This document shows positions 1 through 9,627 of a stretch of 64,000 bases of DNA, in pieces (the first letter of the stretch is position 1; each line of letters opens with the position of its first letter). The DNA is from Desulfobacula sp. (GTDB taxonomy: Bacteria > Desulfobacterota > Desulfobacteria > Desulfobacterales > Desulfobacteraceae). The position numbers and the translations under genes are program-made. Location: contig NZ_JABZFL010000041.1 of NCBI RefSeq assembly GCF_014237455.1, positions 62,001-126,000 on the forward strand, in the 5' to 3' direction. The notes under the pieces are model-generated. The model was not told the DNA's origin and searched no databases. It saw only the letters and a list, made by a program, of their open reading frames with translations.

Positions 1-2
1 AG

Positions 3-470
3 TCGGATGCTGTAAAACCATTTTTTAATAAGGCATATGGATATGCCGTGTTTCCAACTGTTGGAAAGGGTGGAATTGGTTTGGGGGGCGCCTATGGTTC
101 AGGCAGAGTATACAAACAGGCAAAAATTTCAGGTACAGCCACGCTGATGAAAATAAGTATTGGTTTCCAACTGGGAGGACAGGCCTTCAGTCAAATCATT
201 TTCTTCCAGGATAAACGCGCCTATAATGAGTTTACAGGCGGAAACTTTGAATTTGACGGTTCTGCGTCTGCCGTCGTCATCACAGCGGCAGCCCAGGCAC
301 AGGCAAGTACCCAGGGTACTACAGCCGGGGCAAGCATAGGACCCGCCACCGGCACCCAGGCAGAAACCAAATACACTAAAGGAATGGCCATATTTGTCCA
401 CACTCTGGGGGGGTTGATGTATGAAGTATCCATTGGCGGACAAAAATTCTCATTTACGCCCATAAATTAA
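3..470 (+). CDS. SYLF (Ysc84-type) lipid-binding domain protein, 5' end missing
   Basis: The reading frame is open to the left edge, so the N-terminus lies outside the window; a GTG at 48 is internal. The visible 155 residues match the SYLF/Ysc84 domain family: an AYGYAVFP-VGKGG start, a GGAYGSG glycine loop, then QLGGQ and a segment beginning IIFFQ, followed by a conserved fragment around FEFDGSASAV. SYLF proteins in bacteria are usually exported and thought to bind lipids at the envelope; no partner is known. An Ala/Gln/Thr-rich linker (about residues 98-120 of the visible part) separates the core from the last strand segment. It ends 34 bp before mutY in the same direction. Family assignment is confident, function is not. 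Confidence 0.8.
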   Translation, partial: SDAVKPFFNKAYGYAVFPTVGKGGIGLGGAYGSGRVYKQAKISGTATLMKISIGFQLGGQAFSQIIFFQDKRAYNEFTGGNFEFDGSASAVVITAAAQAQASTQGTTAGASIGPATGTQAETKYTKGMAIFVHTLGGLMYEVSIGGQKFSFTPIN

Positions 471-504
471 GTTAACCTATTTTATCCGCTACCCTGACCG
501 GATA

Positions 505-1605
505 GTGAAAGACGTATTATTCCATCTGAAACAACAAACAGACATCTGCCGGTTTCAAGCAAACCTTGCAAAATGGTATCAGGTACATCATCGAAAGCTT
601 CCCTGGCGGGAGAGCCATGACCCGTACCGTATCTGGATATCAGAGGTCATGCTCCAGCAGACCCAGGTCAAAACGGTAATCCCCTATTTTTTAAATTTTA
701 TCGATCATTTCCCCACCCTTCAGGATCTGGCTGAATCTGATCTTGGAACGGTTCTCAAAATGTGGGAAGGACTAGGGTATTATGCCCGGGCCAGAAATTT
801 TCATAAAGCTGCTGCTATCATCACAAATGACTTAAACGGTGCCATCCCGGATGACTTTTATCAGTTTAAAAAGCTGCCCGGAGTAGGGGACTATATTGGT
901 GCGGCTGTCCAGAGTATTGCTTTTGGTCACCCATTTGCTGTGGTGGATGGAAATGTCAAACGGGTTTTAGCAAGACTGTATTGTATCAAATATCCTGTCA
1001 ATAAACCCTCTTCCCATAAACAGTTCAAAGATTATGCCGACAGTCTTCTTGATAAAAACGAACCGAGAACATTTAACCAGGCCATGATGGAGCTGGGCGC
1101 ATTATTATGCACTCCAAGGAACCCACAATGCAACACCTGTCCGGTTTCTGAATTTTGCAAAGCAGTTTTGTCTGATAAAGTGAATGCGTTCCCCAGGCGG
1201 GTTAGGGCCAAAAAGGTTCCCACCTATCATATTGCCGCTGGAATTGTCCGGAAAAATGGAAAAATCCTGATCACCCGGCGAAAGCTTGAGGGTCTTTTAG
1301 GAGGATTGTGGGAATTTCCAGGGGGAAAACTTAAAAAACATGAAGATGCCTCATCTGCCTGCATCCGAGAGCTACAGGAAGAAACCGGTATTACCACCCA
1401 AATAGAATCTCATCTGACAACCATACACCATGCCTACACCCATTTTAAAATTCAAATGGACATTTTCTATTGCCGCTATATCTCCGGCAGGATTCACTTA
1501 ACCGGACCCATTGATTTTAAATGGATCAGGCTCAAAGATATTGATACTTTTGCATTTCCAAAAGCCAACTTAAAGTTCATTCCCATGATTGAAGAAGAAC
1601 AGTGA
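505..1605 (+). CDS. mutY: A/G-specific adenine DNA glycosylase MutY with an intact Nudix box
   Basis: MutY removes adenine mispaired with 8-oxoguanine. The 366-residue protein has all landmarks: the catalytic Glu in SEVMLQQTQV (about residue 47), the helix-hairpin-helix LPGVGDYIGAA, the catalytic Asp in VVDGNVKR, and the [4Fe-4S] motif C-x6-C-x2-C-x5-C near residues 199-215. The C-terminal domain (about 235-366) is MutT-like and, unlike that of E. coli MutY, carries a complete Nudix signature (G-x5-E-x7-REL-x-EE-x-GI). Translation starts at GTG; no good ATG alternative lies upstream. The gene is convergent with the large autotransporter and is followed by a stem-loop. Confidence 0.95.
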   Translation: MKDVLFHLKQQTDICRFQANLAKWYQVHHRKLPWRESHDPYRIWISEVMLQQTQVKTVIPYFLNFIDHFPTLQDLAESDLGTVLKMWEGLGYYARARNFHKAAAIITNDLNGAIPDDFYQFKKLPGVGDYIGAAVQSIAFGHPFAVVDGNVKRVLARLYCIKYPVNKPSSHKQFKDYADSLLDKNEPRTFNQAMMELGALLCTPRNPQCNTCPVSEFCKAVLSDKVNAFPRRVRAKKVPTYHIAAGIVRKNGKILITRRKLEGLLGGLWEFPGGKLKKHEDASSACIRELQEETGITTQIESHLTTIHHAYTHFKIQMDIFYCRYISGRIHLTGPIDFKWIRLKDIDTFAFPKANLKFIPMIEEEQ

Positions 1606-1638
1606 TCACCTGTAGATTTAAAAAAACCACAGGTGATC
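1604..1638. terminator. Stem-loop between convergent genes
   Basis: GATCACCTGT (1604-1613) pairs perfectly with ACAGGTGATC (1629-1638) across a 15-nt A-rich loop, starting inside the mutY stop codon. There is no T tract after the stem on the plus strand, so it may stall or stabilise transcripts rather than act as a classic intrinsic terminator. Confidence 0.4.
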
Positions 1639-1685
1639 CCACCGGCCAGATGTTGAATTTATAGGGTTTTTCTGTGCTCATTCTT

Positions 1686-4600
1686 TTAAAACTCATAGCG
1701 GATCAGGAAAAACACTTCCTGTGCCATGTAACCATCTCGGAACTCGGCTGTATACTTGATCGGGAAAGATAGACCGTTTTTATAAAAAAATGTGGCCCCG
1801 GCTTCGAGCAAAAGGCTGTTTGAGTCTATATTCTGGCCATCAATTGAAAACTTGGTACCAGGTGCACCGGCAAATGCCCCGGTGATGACCTGGTCATCAA
1901 TGGCAAAATCATGCTTCCAGGCCAGGCGAAGCTCCGGCATCAGTTCAAAGTTCTCGTACGTCAGTCGTCTGGCCGCTACAGCACCTATCTGGAAAAATAA
2001 TGCCTCAGTCCGGCGATCGTCCACCCTCAGATTGAGAGCACCTGCTCCCGATTCTGTAAAACTGTCCTCACTATGAGAAAGGTAGTTCAACGCGGCGAAC
2101 GGCCCCAGCATGCAGCGATCAAAGCTGAAATTGTATCCCCCTTCCAGGTAACCGGAAAAAATGGTTCCGTCATGATCACTGGCAGCGGTGCGCTCAATGT
2201 CACCGATGGTAATGTTGCGGATGGTATCATATTCCTGGTAGCCATAGGAAAGGGAGGCATCCAGGTAATAGCGCCCGGTGAACCAGCTGCCGTATAGCGA
2301 GACCATGGAAGCATCGATGTCACCGTCACCCATGTTGTGCTCAAAATCGATATCCGCTCTTGAAAAGCCCAGGCTGATGCCGAAAAGCATATGATCATTC
2401 AAAAAACGGTCTGCCCCGAGCGTCCCGCCATAAAGCTCATAGTCATATCCGATGAAACCATCCTCACCGTCCTGGTCACCCCACTGTCCGAACCCCTGCA
2501 TCCACACGCCATATCCGGGACGGGTTTCAGCTGCGGCCGTCTTCAGGCTGGCACGCAGGCTGTGCATGCGTTGCTGAATAGTTTTAATATATTGCTGTGT
2601 GCTGCTGAGGGTAGTTCTGGTGGAGTTATTGTAAAGATCGGGGCTTAAGCTGGCAAACGCTTTGTTGAAGTCAGATTCTGACAGAGACTGAAACTCTCCT
2701 AGGATCAGCGACATGTCGCCGTTAGCATGAGGTGTGATATCATCCAGATGCTGCGCGATTGTCCTTTGCAAAGAATTGTCAGCTACGGTGGTGAAGCTCT
2801 TAGCCAAGGTTTCGACTTCCACTCGGTCAGAATAGGTGAATGCCTGAAAACTCAGCAGCGGCTTATCCTCCGGCAGCGTTTCACTGCTGAATACTCCATC
2901 AACGTCGTCGGCCAATACGACATCGTACCGGGTTCCGTTTATGAAAACGCCCGGTTCTTTGACCACATTCAGCTCCCCGTTCAATTGCGCCTTGCCGTTC
3001 ACGTTCAACTGGCCGTGACTTCCATCCCCATTCACATATGTCTTAAAGCTGGCATCATCTGCCATGGCATAATTGCTGTCTATTTGAAGGGTTCCCTGAT
3101 TGACCTCGATTCGCTGCATGGTTGGGAGACTTGTCGCAGAATAGATTCCAGCGCCCTGTTTAACCGCATTTTCAAAGGCCGTGGGAACAAAATCAATACT
3201 GCCGAGTCCGTCAAATATTAACGTATCAATTCCAGCCGCTCCTGTTACGTCGCCCACAACCAGTGGCGTGCCGGAAAGTGTCAGCCTATCGTCTCCTTCA
3301 CCCAAATCAATGTGCCCATTCGTCTCAGAATCGTTTATAAGAAAAAGCCAGTCGTTACCGCCGCCCGAGGTGATACCCACTCGTAAACTTGAAATGCCGT
3401 TTTTAATATTTGTCGCGCTGATTGTGCCTTCATTCGTGATCATATCATCCCCATCGCCTGTCTGAATCCCCATGGCACAGGTGTCTGCAAAAGAAAATCT
3501 ATATCGATGTTCATCACCCCAGGTCGAATCAACATGCAAAGCCGTCGTGGCATCTGCATCCGCAGTTACATTAATCGTGCCGTAATTTTTGACGGTGTTC
3601 CCTCCGTCTCCTGTTTGGATTCCTATTGCAGTCGCATAGGAATTGGCAATGGCCTTTCCATGGGGATCATCGGCATACGTATCGGCATAGCCATACGAAT
3701 GGGCGATTGCGGTGGCATTGACCTCTATGGTGCCGGTGTCGTAGTTGATGATCTCGTTTATACCCTGACCTGCTGAAATCCCGAGCGCCTCAGCACTGAC
3801 ACCCGGTGAACTTTCACTTCCGATGAATGCCCAGCCATAATCCTCCCCGTGGCCATATGCATAGGCATCTGCTGCAGCACTAACAGTCATATTGCCGTAA
3901 TTCCTGAGTATGTTTTGACCATTTCCAACGAGAATTCCTTCAGCCTTTGCATCTCCCCCCGCATATGCCTCAGCATGGTTTGTGGCGCCTGCTGTATTGG
4001 CATATGCCCAAGCGTCAGCATCGACGGAGGATGATATGATAATATTGTTATGATTTTCAATAATATTGACACCGTCTCCAGCTGAAATACCCGCAGCATT
4101 GGAGGTCAGCGCGGTGTCCTCCATGCCGGCGTATGCCAACGAATTCATGAGGTGCGCAGAGGGATAGTCTGATAGCGCGATACCCGTATTTACGGCAGTC
4201 ACTGTAATTGTCCCGGTGTTTGTGTTTATTATTGAATTATCTCCATTCCCTGCTTTGATCCCTGCGGCATCTGCCGAGGCATCGGTCTTTGATCTGGCAA
4301 AGGAATCGGATGGAACAGATTTTGCTAATCCGTGGGATTTCTGAATCACCTCAGATGCCACGGTAATCTGACCATTATTGACCACCGTGTTGCCGCCGTC
4401 GCCCAAAGATATACCGGCGCTGCTGCTATGGGCAATAGCTGAGGCGGTCGAATCCTCGTCTGCATAAGATTTAACGACGGTTGCAATGGGTGATTTGCCG
4501 GCACGGGCTGTGACATCAATAGTTCCTGTTTCCGAATTTGTCACCGTATTATTGTCATTTCCTGCCGCAATACCGAAGGCGTTAATTGTCATGTCCGAGG

Positions 4601-7600
4601 TTGCAATGGATTTGTTGTCTCCAATGTCTGTATCTGCTTCGGAATAACTCCATGTATCGCCACCTGAATGAACGTCAATGGTACTAAAATTGGAAATAGT
4701 ATTGCTACCGGCTCCTGCATCAATACCAAATGCATCGGCGTTCACTTCAGCTTTCATCGTGGCTTCAGGTCCACCCCACCCAATCCAAACAGTAGCTTCA
4801 CCTTCAGCCCGACCGTATGCATCCACCGATATCTCGCCGTTATTTTCAATGCTGTCGTTGCCTATCCCGCCTGAAATGCCTGTCGCAGAGGTATTTGCTA
4901 CCGATTTACTATCTGCCCCTCCACCACCAATTGTACTGACCTTTGCTTCCGCATCAGCGTATGCGTATCCGCGGGCATGTACATCGATCTTGCCAGCTAT
5001 TTCATCAACTTTTTCATTGATGATCACATCATTCCCTTCGCCGCCGTCAATACCGAAAGAGTCCACTGATACCGAGGTGCCGGCAACTCCAACCTCTAAC
5101 CCTATAAACATACCTGCATATCCTAACGACTCTCCCTCGACCATCCAGTTGACCGGATCCCCGACATCTATGTTACCTGAATTGCGAACCGTGTCATCGC
5201 CATCACCGGCTGAGATGCCTGTTGCCTGCGCCTTGGCTCCCATGCTGGAGATGGTAAATGAGAATAAACTGGCTGCAAAACTCTCGCTGTCTGCCTTGGC
5301 CAGAGGTCCGCTGGCCGGTTCAACAGACCCAATGGTCATCGATCCGGTGTTTACGATCAAGTCTTTGCCACCACCGCTGCTTATCCCATGGATGATTGCC
5401 TCAGTAAACGAGGTCGCGTTGGTCAGATAGGCAAGCCCGATGGCTCCATTGCCTGCCTCTCCTAAAGCACTGGTAGTAACGTTGATGTCACCGTGGTTTT
5501 TGATGTCGTCCTCTGCATCACCACTTTGAATTCCTGTAGCAATTGCTTTAGCCGTAACACCCGTAAGATCGACTCCGGCACTGAATCCTGCACTCACCGA
5601 GCCAGCCAGGGTATCAACTTCGGCCACTACCTTTATGACACCGTCCTTGCTGTTGGTAATCTCGTTGCTGCCGTTGCCACCATAAATACCAGTGGCGCTT
5701 GCGTCTGAATTTATTCCAGCACTTGCCAGGGTTACCCCTAAAAGCTGAAAATTCAGACCTACTACATCAGCCACTGCATCTGATGCTACATCTATGTTCC
5801 CTTCATTCAATAATGTGTCTGATCCCATACCGCCGGCAATACCGATTGCATCCGCATCGACTGTTGACACAGACTTTGCAAACAAAGCCCCACCGCCTTG
5901 TACTACATAATTTTCGGCATCTATTTTGGCGTGAGAATCTACTGTAACAGATCCGCCGGAGAGGTTGGATATTGTGTCACCTGATGCCAACTCGTCACTT
6001 CCATAGTCTCCACGTATACCAACGGCTCCTGAAAGAGCTGTATTGCTGACATCTCCGGATGCGTAACCCGAAAAATTGGCGGTTGCTCCCAAACCATCAA
6101 CAGTCGAGGTCGATTCAACATTGATGTCACCCTCGTTTTTTAAAGTATCAACGCCCAGGCCACCGTCTATGCCTACACTTTCAGAACTGGCCGTTGAAGA
6201 AGCTTCAGTTATACCGGCTCCGGCCGTAGAGATATTGATCGTGATCGTATCTGTTTTGGTTGTTGCTTCGGCCGATACTTCAACTGTTGATCGATTGGTG
6301 ACCTGATCTTCCCCGTCACCACTGTCGATACCAGCAGCAACGGCCTCCGAATTTGTTTCCACGAGTGATATTGCCGCTCCGGCGCTAACGCCCTTTATCG
6401 CAACGGCCACGTCAACGGAAACGTTGGTTGAAGATACGTCTGCCTCGGCATTTGCCCGGATAGCCGACTCACTTGTAATCTTGTCGTTTCCACTTCCGGC
6501 ATCTATTCCGGAAGCTCTGGCAGTGGCCAAAGTGCTGGTGTCAACCAATGATGCACCAAGGGCAACTCCCTTCCACGCTCCACTGACAGTGACCGCCACA
6601 GTATCACTCAAAGAGACTGCATAAGCAGAGCTGTCCAATGAATATCCGTCTTCAAGCTCCATATTTGCATTTGTGATTGTGTCATCACCACTACCGGTGT
6701 CTATACCAATAGCTGTCGCCTCGGCCTTTGTCTGAGCATCAGCATAGCTGAATCCGGCCGTAAGTCCTTCTCGGGTTCCAGTTACAGTGGCTGATACCAT
6801 AGTGGAATCGGCGTCCGGATCGCCTCCCTCTTCGTTGGCCTGGACCTTTATCAGGCCATAATTGTTAACCGTATCATCCTCATCACCTGTATCAATCCCG
6901 ATCGCGGTTGATACAGCTGTGGTGGTGCCGTCGGTAACCGAACCACCGAAGATTGCGTTCATCTCCTTGGTGAAACCGACTGCGGCCGTCACTCCTACAG
7001 ATGTACTGGTGCTTTTTGAATCCGCATTAACCTCGATCTGTCCTGTAGCTGTGTTTGTGATGCTGTCCTGCCCCTTGCCCCCCTCGATGCCTACAGCTTC
7101 TGCCTCCGCCCGTGTTTCAGCATCGATATAGGTCAATCCGGCCACCAGTCCTTGGTCAACATTCTGAAAATCGACAATAATATCCTTAGATTCTGCTTCC
7201 GGCGTAGCGGTTGCACTGAGCAGGCCGGAGTTGGTGATGCTGTCATCTCCTTCACCGCCAATGATTCCCGCTGCTTCACCTGCTGCCCGTGTCGAGGTAT
7301 CAGCTATAGCGCCACTCACACTGGCAGAGTCTTTTACGGACAACTGAACTTCAGCGACGACTTCTGTACTTGTTGAGGAAGGATCAGCGGTAACTGTCAC
7401 TATTCCGGCAGTATCGATCGTGTCGTCACCTTCACCTCCTTCAATACCCGCTGCAATAGCAGAGGCCGTAGTATCCGCCCTTGCCATCGAGACTCCAACA
7501 TTGAGCGCCCCATCAATTTTCCCCTGGACCCCTGCGGATACTGCAGTACTCGCTGCAGTGGCTGTTGCATCAGAGTTTAGTGTGCGCAAATCAGTAATCA

Positions 7601-9386
7601 AAATGGTATCGTTCCCCTCCCCACCATCTATGCCCGCGGCCACGGACTCTGATTTTATAGAAGTATCTGCAACCGAGGCCTGAAGGTCGAATTTATCGAT
7701 ATCATCGAATACTCCCTGAAGAGCAGCCGAAACAGTCACCCCCGTCGTCGTTGACGTTGCGTCAACATCGATCAGATTCCCATTATGGGTGATGTTATCG
7801 TCTCCTTCGCCCCCTTCAATCCCTGCTGACTCTGCCAAAGCAGTAACCCCCGCTCCTCCCAAGGCAAATGCCGGAGAGGGCATATCCATTACCGGTTCCA
7901 GAATAGGCAGGCTCAGATTCACACTGATATCTTCAGCAGTCGAATTGGCTTGCACTGTGATTGGGCCTTCATTGATGATGGTATCTATGCCAATCCCACC
8001 ACGGATTCCAATGGCGGAAGTCTCGGCTGTTGGGCTGGCACTGGCGAGCGATTTTCCTTGAAGGACATCAATGACAGAGCTCGGGATACCTTCGGCACCA
8101 ATTGAAACTGTAGTTCCTTCAAGAGTTGAAGTGGCCGAAACATTTATTGTACCTGTATTGGAGATAGTGTCATCTCCCCCCTCACCGCTTATCCCCACCG
8201 CAGTCGCCGTGGACAGGGTGTCCGCGCTGCCCGCACTGGTGCCCAGAAGCTCCCCCCAGAAGCCGGGACCGACAGTGAGATCAACGAAAGTGAAATTTAT
8301 GCCCACCTTGTCCACCCCGGATGTCGCAGTGGAAGTAATGGACCAGGTGTTGGTGATTTGATCTGCTCCGTCGTTGCCCTCGATTCCGGTTGCTTTCGAC
8401 TCCACCGTCAGGCCGGAAGACCCAAGACCCCAGTCTGTAATATTAAACTCAACTTTCCAAAGTTCGCTCTGCGCTGTAGCAGTGGATTCAATCGTCCCAT
8501 GGTTTTCAACGCTGTTGTTTTTCAAACCTGTTTTTATTCCAATGGCCTCGCCACTGGCTAATGCAGTTGTATCTGCGACCGACCAGTCCATCACCTCATT
8601 TCTGAAATCTGAGTTATCGGCCTTTGCTGTAGCGGTTGATTTAATCAAACCCTCGTTAGTAATGATATCGGAAGGACTAACACCATCATCTTCGCCAGGA
8701 CCGCCTATAATTCCTATTGATGTTGCTTCTGCTGTGACGCCCGCATCCATACTGGCCTTGTCCACGAGCTGCGTCGTAAATTCTCCTGCAGAAGCGTTCG
8801 CTTCTGCACTGACTGTAAGCGTATCAATGTTGGTAATCGTAAGACTCCCAACACCACTGCCTATTCCAGTTGCAGCGGCCGTGGCGCTGGCACTGACATC
8901 CACGCTGTTATCACCCGCAGCCGTAAAGACCATATCATCTGTGGTCGCAGTGGCAGTTGAAGTCACTTCAATGATCGCGGTGTTTTCCACTCCGTCCACG
9001 CCGTCTCCGGTATTGATTGCGGTTGCTCGTGAAGTGGCAGTCGATGCGGTTTCCGATACGGGCAATGCAACTGCATCAGCATTCGCGCTGACCGCACCAT
9101 TGTTTGTAATCTGGTCATCCCCAATTCCGGCATCAACCGCAGTAACATCTGCATCAGCAGTCGATTCAGATGTCTGCAAGCTATCTCCTATAATCTGAGA
9201 GCTGCCTTCAATTAAAATTGTATCATCGCCTTCATAACTGATGATACCTTCATGGATGCTTGTACTGACAATAGTATCGTCCTGTGGGGTACCGTGCAGA
9301 ATTTCTGCATAGCTGACGGGTAAGTAAAAAATAATAGAATAAAAGGAAATACACAACGACAGTAGCGAAAGACAAAACATCTTCAT
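1686..9386 (-). CDS. Giant type V autotransporter with about 35 RTX-like repeats
   Basis: A 2566-residue surface or secreted protein. I start it at 9386 because AAAGGAG lies just upstream and the next residues form a signal peptide (KMFCLSLLSLCISFYS, then SYA); an in-frame ATG at 9431 has no such support. The passenger (about 35-2285) is built of about 35 degenerate units of the form A-x-GI-x-GG-x-G-x-D-x-I-x-N-x-G-x-I-x-V followed by Ala/Thr/Ser-rich segments, typically 60-75 residues per unit. The GGxGxD core resembles RTX calcium-binding nonapeptides, while the alternating pattern predicts a beta-helix. The last about 280 residues form a 12-strand autotransporter barrel ending in aromatic Phe (RYEF). 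It is probably an adhesin or matrix protein; ligand unknown. Confidence 0.88.
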   Translation of the reverse strand: MKMFCLSLLSLCISFYSIIFYLPVSYAEILHGTPQDDTIVSTSIHEGIISYEGDDTILIEGSSQIIGDSLQTSESTADADVTAVDAGIGDDQITNNGAVSANADAVALPVSETASTATSRATAINTGDGVDGVENTAIIEVTSTATATTDDMVFTAAGDNSVDVSASATAAATGIGSGVGSLTITNIDTLTVSAEANASAGEFTTQLVDKASMDAGVTAEATSIGIIGGPGEDDGVSPSDIITNEGLIKSTATAKADNSDFRNEVMDWSVADTTALASGEAIGIKTGLKNNSVENHGTIESTATAQSELWKVEFNITDWGLGSSGLTVESKATGIEGNDGADQITNTWSITSTATSGVDKVGINFTFVDLTVGPGFWGELLGTSAGSADTLSTATAVGISGEGGDDTISNTGTINVSATSTLEGTTVSIGAEGIPSSVIDVLQGKSLASASPTAETSAIGIRGGIGIDTIINEGPITVQANSTAEDISVNLSLPILEPVMDMPSPAFALGGAGVTALAESAGIEGGEGDDNITHNGNLIDVDATSTTTGVTVSAALQGVFDDIDKFDLQASVADTSIKSESVAAGIDGGEGNDTILITDLRTLNSDATATAASTAVSAGVQGKIDGALNVGVSMARADTTASAIAAGIEGGEGDDTIDTAGIVTVTADPSSTSTEVVAEVQLSVKDSASVSGAIADTSTRAAGEAAGIIGGEGDDSITNSGLLSATATPEAESKDIIVDFQNVDQGLVAGLTYIDAETRAEAEAVGIEGGKGQDSITNTATGQIEVNADSKSTSTSVGVTAAVGFTKEMNAIFGGSVTDGTTTAVSTAIGIDTGDEDDTVNNYGLIKVQANEEGGDPDADSTMVSATVTGTREGLTAGFSYADAQTKAEATAIGIDTGSGDDTITNANMELEDGYSLDSSAYAVSLSDTVAVTVSGAWKGVALGASLVDTSTLATARASGIDAGSGNDKITSESAIRANAEADVSSTNVSVDVAVAIKGVSAGAAISLVETNSEAVAAGIDSGDGEDQVTNRSTVEVSAEATTKTDTITINISTAGAGITEASSTASSESVGIDGGLGVDTLKNEGDINVESTSTVDGLGATANFSGYASGDVSNTALSGAVGIRGDYGSDELASGDTISNLSGGSVTVDSHAKIDAENYVVQGGGALFAKSVSTVDADAIGIAGGMGSDTLLNEGNIDVASDAVADVVGLNFQLLGVTLASAGINSDASATGIYGGNGSNEITNSKDGVIKVVAEVDTLAGSVSAGFSAGVDLTGVTAKAIATGIQSGDAEDDIKNHGDINVTTSALGEAGNGAIGLAYLTNATSFTEAIIHGISSGGGKDLIVNTGSMTIGSVEPASGPLAKADSESFAASLFSFTISSMGAKAQATGISAGDGDDTVRNSGNIDVGDPVNWMVEGESLGYAGMFIGLEVGVAGTSVSVDSFGIDGGEGNDVIINEKVDEIAGKIDVHARGYAYADAEAKVSTIGGGGADSKSVANTSATGISGGIGNDSIENNGEISVDAYGRAEGEATVWIGWGGPEATMKAEVNADAFGIDAGAGSNTISNFSTIDVHSGGDTWSYSEADTDIGDNKSIATSDMTINAFGIAAGNDNNTVTNSETGTIDVTARAGKSPIATVVKSYADEDSTASAIAHSSSAGISLGDGGNTVVNNGQITVASEVIQKSHGLAKSVPSDSFARSKTDASADAAGIKAGNGDNSIINTNTGTITVTAVNTGIALSDYPSAHLMNSLAYAGMEDTALTSNAAGISAGDGVNIIENHNNIIISSSVDADAWAYANTAGATNHAEAYAGGDAKAEGILVGNGQNILRNYGNMTVSAAADAYAYGHGEDYGWAFIGSESSPGVSAEALGISAGQGINEIINYDTGTIEVNATAIAHSYGYADTYADDPHGKAIANSYATAIGIQTGDGGNTVKNYGTINVTADADATTALHVDSTWGDEHRYRFSFADTCAMGIQTGDGDDMITNEGTISATNIKNGISSLRVGITSGGGNDWLFLINDSETNGHIDLGEGDDRLTLSGTPLVVGDVTGAAGIDTLIFDGLGSIDFVPTAFENAVKQGAGIYSATSLPTMQRIEVNQGTLQIDSNYAMADDASFKTYVNGDGSHGQLNVNGKAQLNGELNVVKEPGVFINGTRYDVVLADDVDGVFSSETLPEDKPLLSFQAFTYSDRVEVETLAKSFTTVADNSLQRTIAQHLDDITPHANGDMSLILGEFQSLSESDFNKAFASLSPDLYNNSTRTTLSSTQQYIKTIQQRMHSLRASLKTAAAETRPGYGVWMQGFGQWGDQDGEDGFIGYDYELYGGTLGADRFLNDHMLFGISLGFSRADIDFEHNMGDGDIDASMVSLYGSWFTGRYYLDASLSYGYQEYDTIRNITIGDIERTAASDHDGTIFSGYLEGGYNFSFDRCMLGPFAALNYLSHSEDSFTESGAGALNLRVDDRRTEALFFQIGAVAARRLTYENFELMPELRLAWKHDFAIDDQVITGAFAGAPGTKFSIDGQNIDSNSLLLEAGATFFYKNGLSFPIKYTAEFRDGYMAQEVFFLIRYEF

Positions 9387-9615
9387 ATCGCTTTCTCCTT
9401 TATGGAAAGCCTGCTGTTTATAGAAAAGCAAAAATGCTCCGAGGCAGGGCTATAGGGCTGGAATAAAAGAAAATCATCTTGTCAAACTGCATCCGATCAA
9501 ATCACCTACAGTCCTTCTCAACGCCTTTATTTCAGTTCTAAATAGCACCGATATAATATCTTTTCAAGATCAAACCTTTTTAACCAAGCCACTTTATTTA
9601 AGCCTATTTTTGGAC

Positions 9616-9627
9616 TATACTATTTAA
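9616..9627 (+). promoter_or_regulatory. Possible leaderless promoter of the CDF gene
   Basis: A good -10 element, TATACT (9616-9621), ends 6 bases before the ATG at 9628, and no Shine-Dalgarno sequence lies in between. Transcription from it would start at or next to the start codon, giving a leaderless mRNA. The -35 region (TTTATT, about 9593) is weak. Confidence 0.3.

Noticed and set aside
4678-9198. Long plus-strand open frames opposite the autotransporter gene (for example 250 and 274 residues).
   Set aside because: They are Ser/Pro/Ala-rich mirror frames of the repeat-coding sequence, with no ribosome sites and no recognisable domains.
1686-9386. Possible CRISPR-like array because of regular repeats.
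   Set aside because: The repeats are degenerate at DNA level and conserved only as protein; the whole stretch is one open frame with a signal peptide and barrel.
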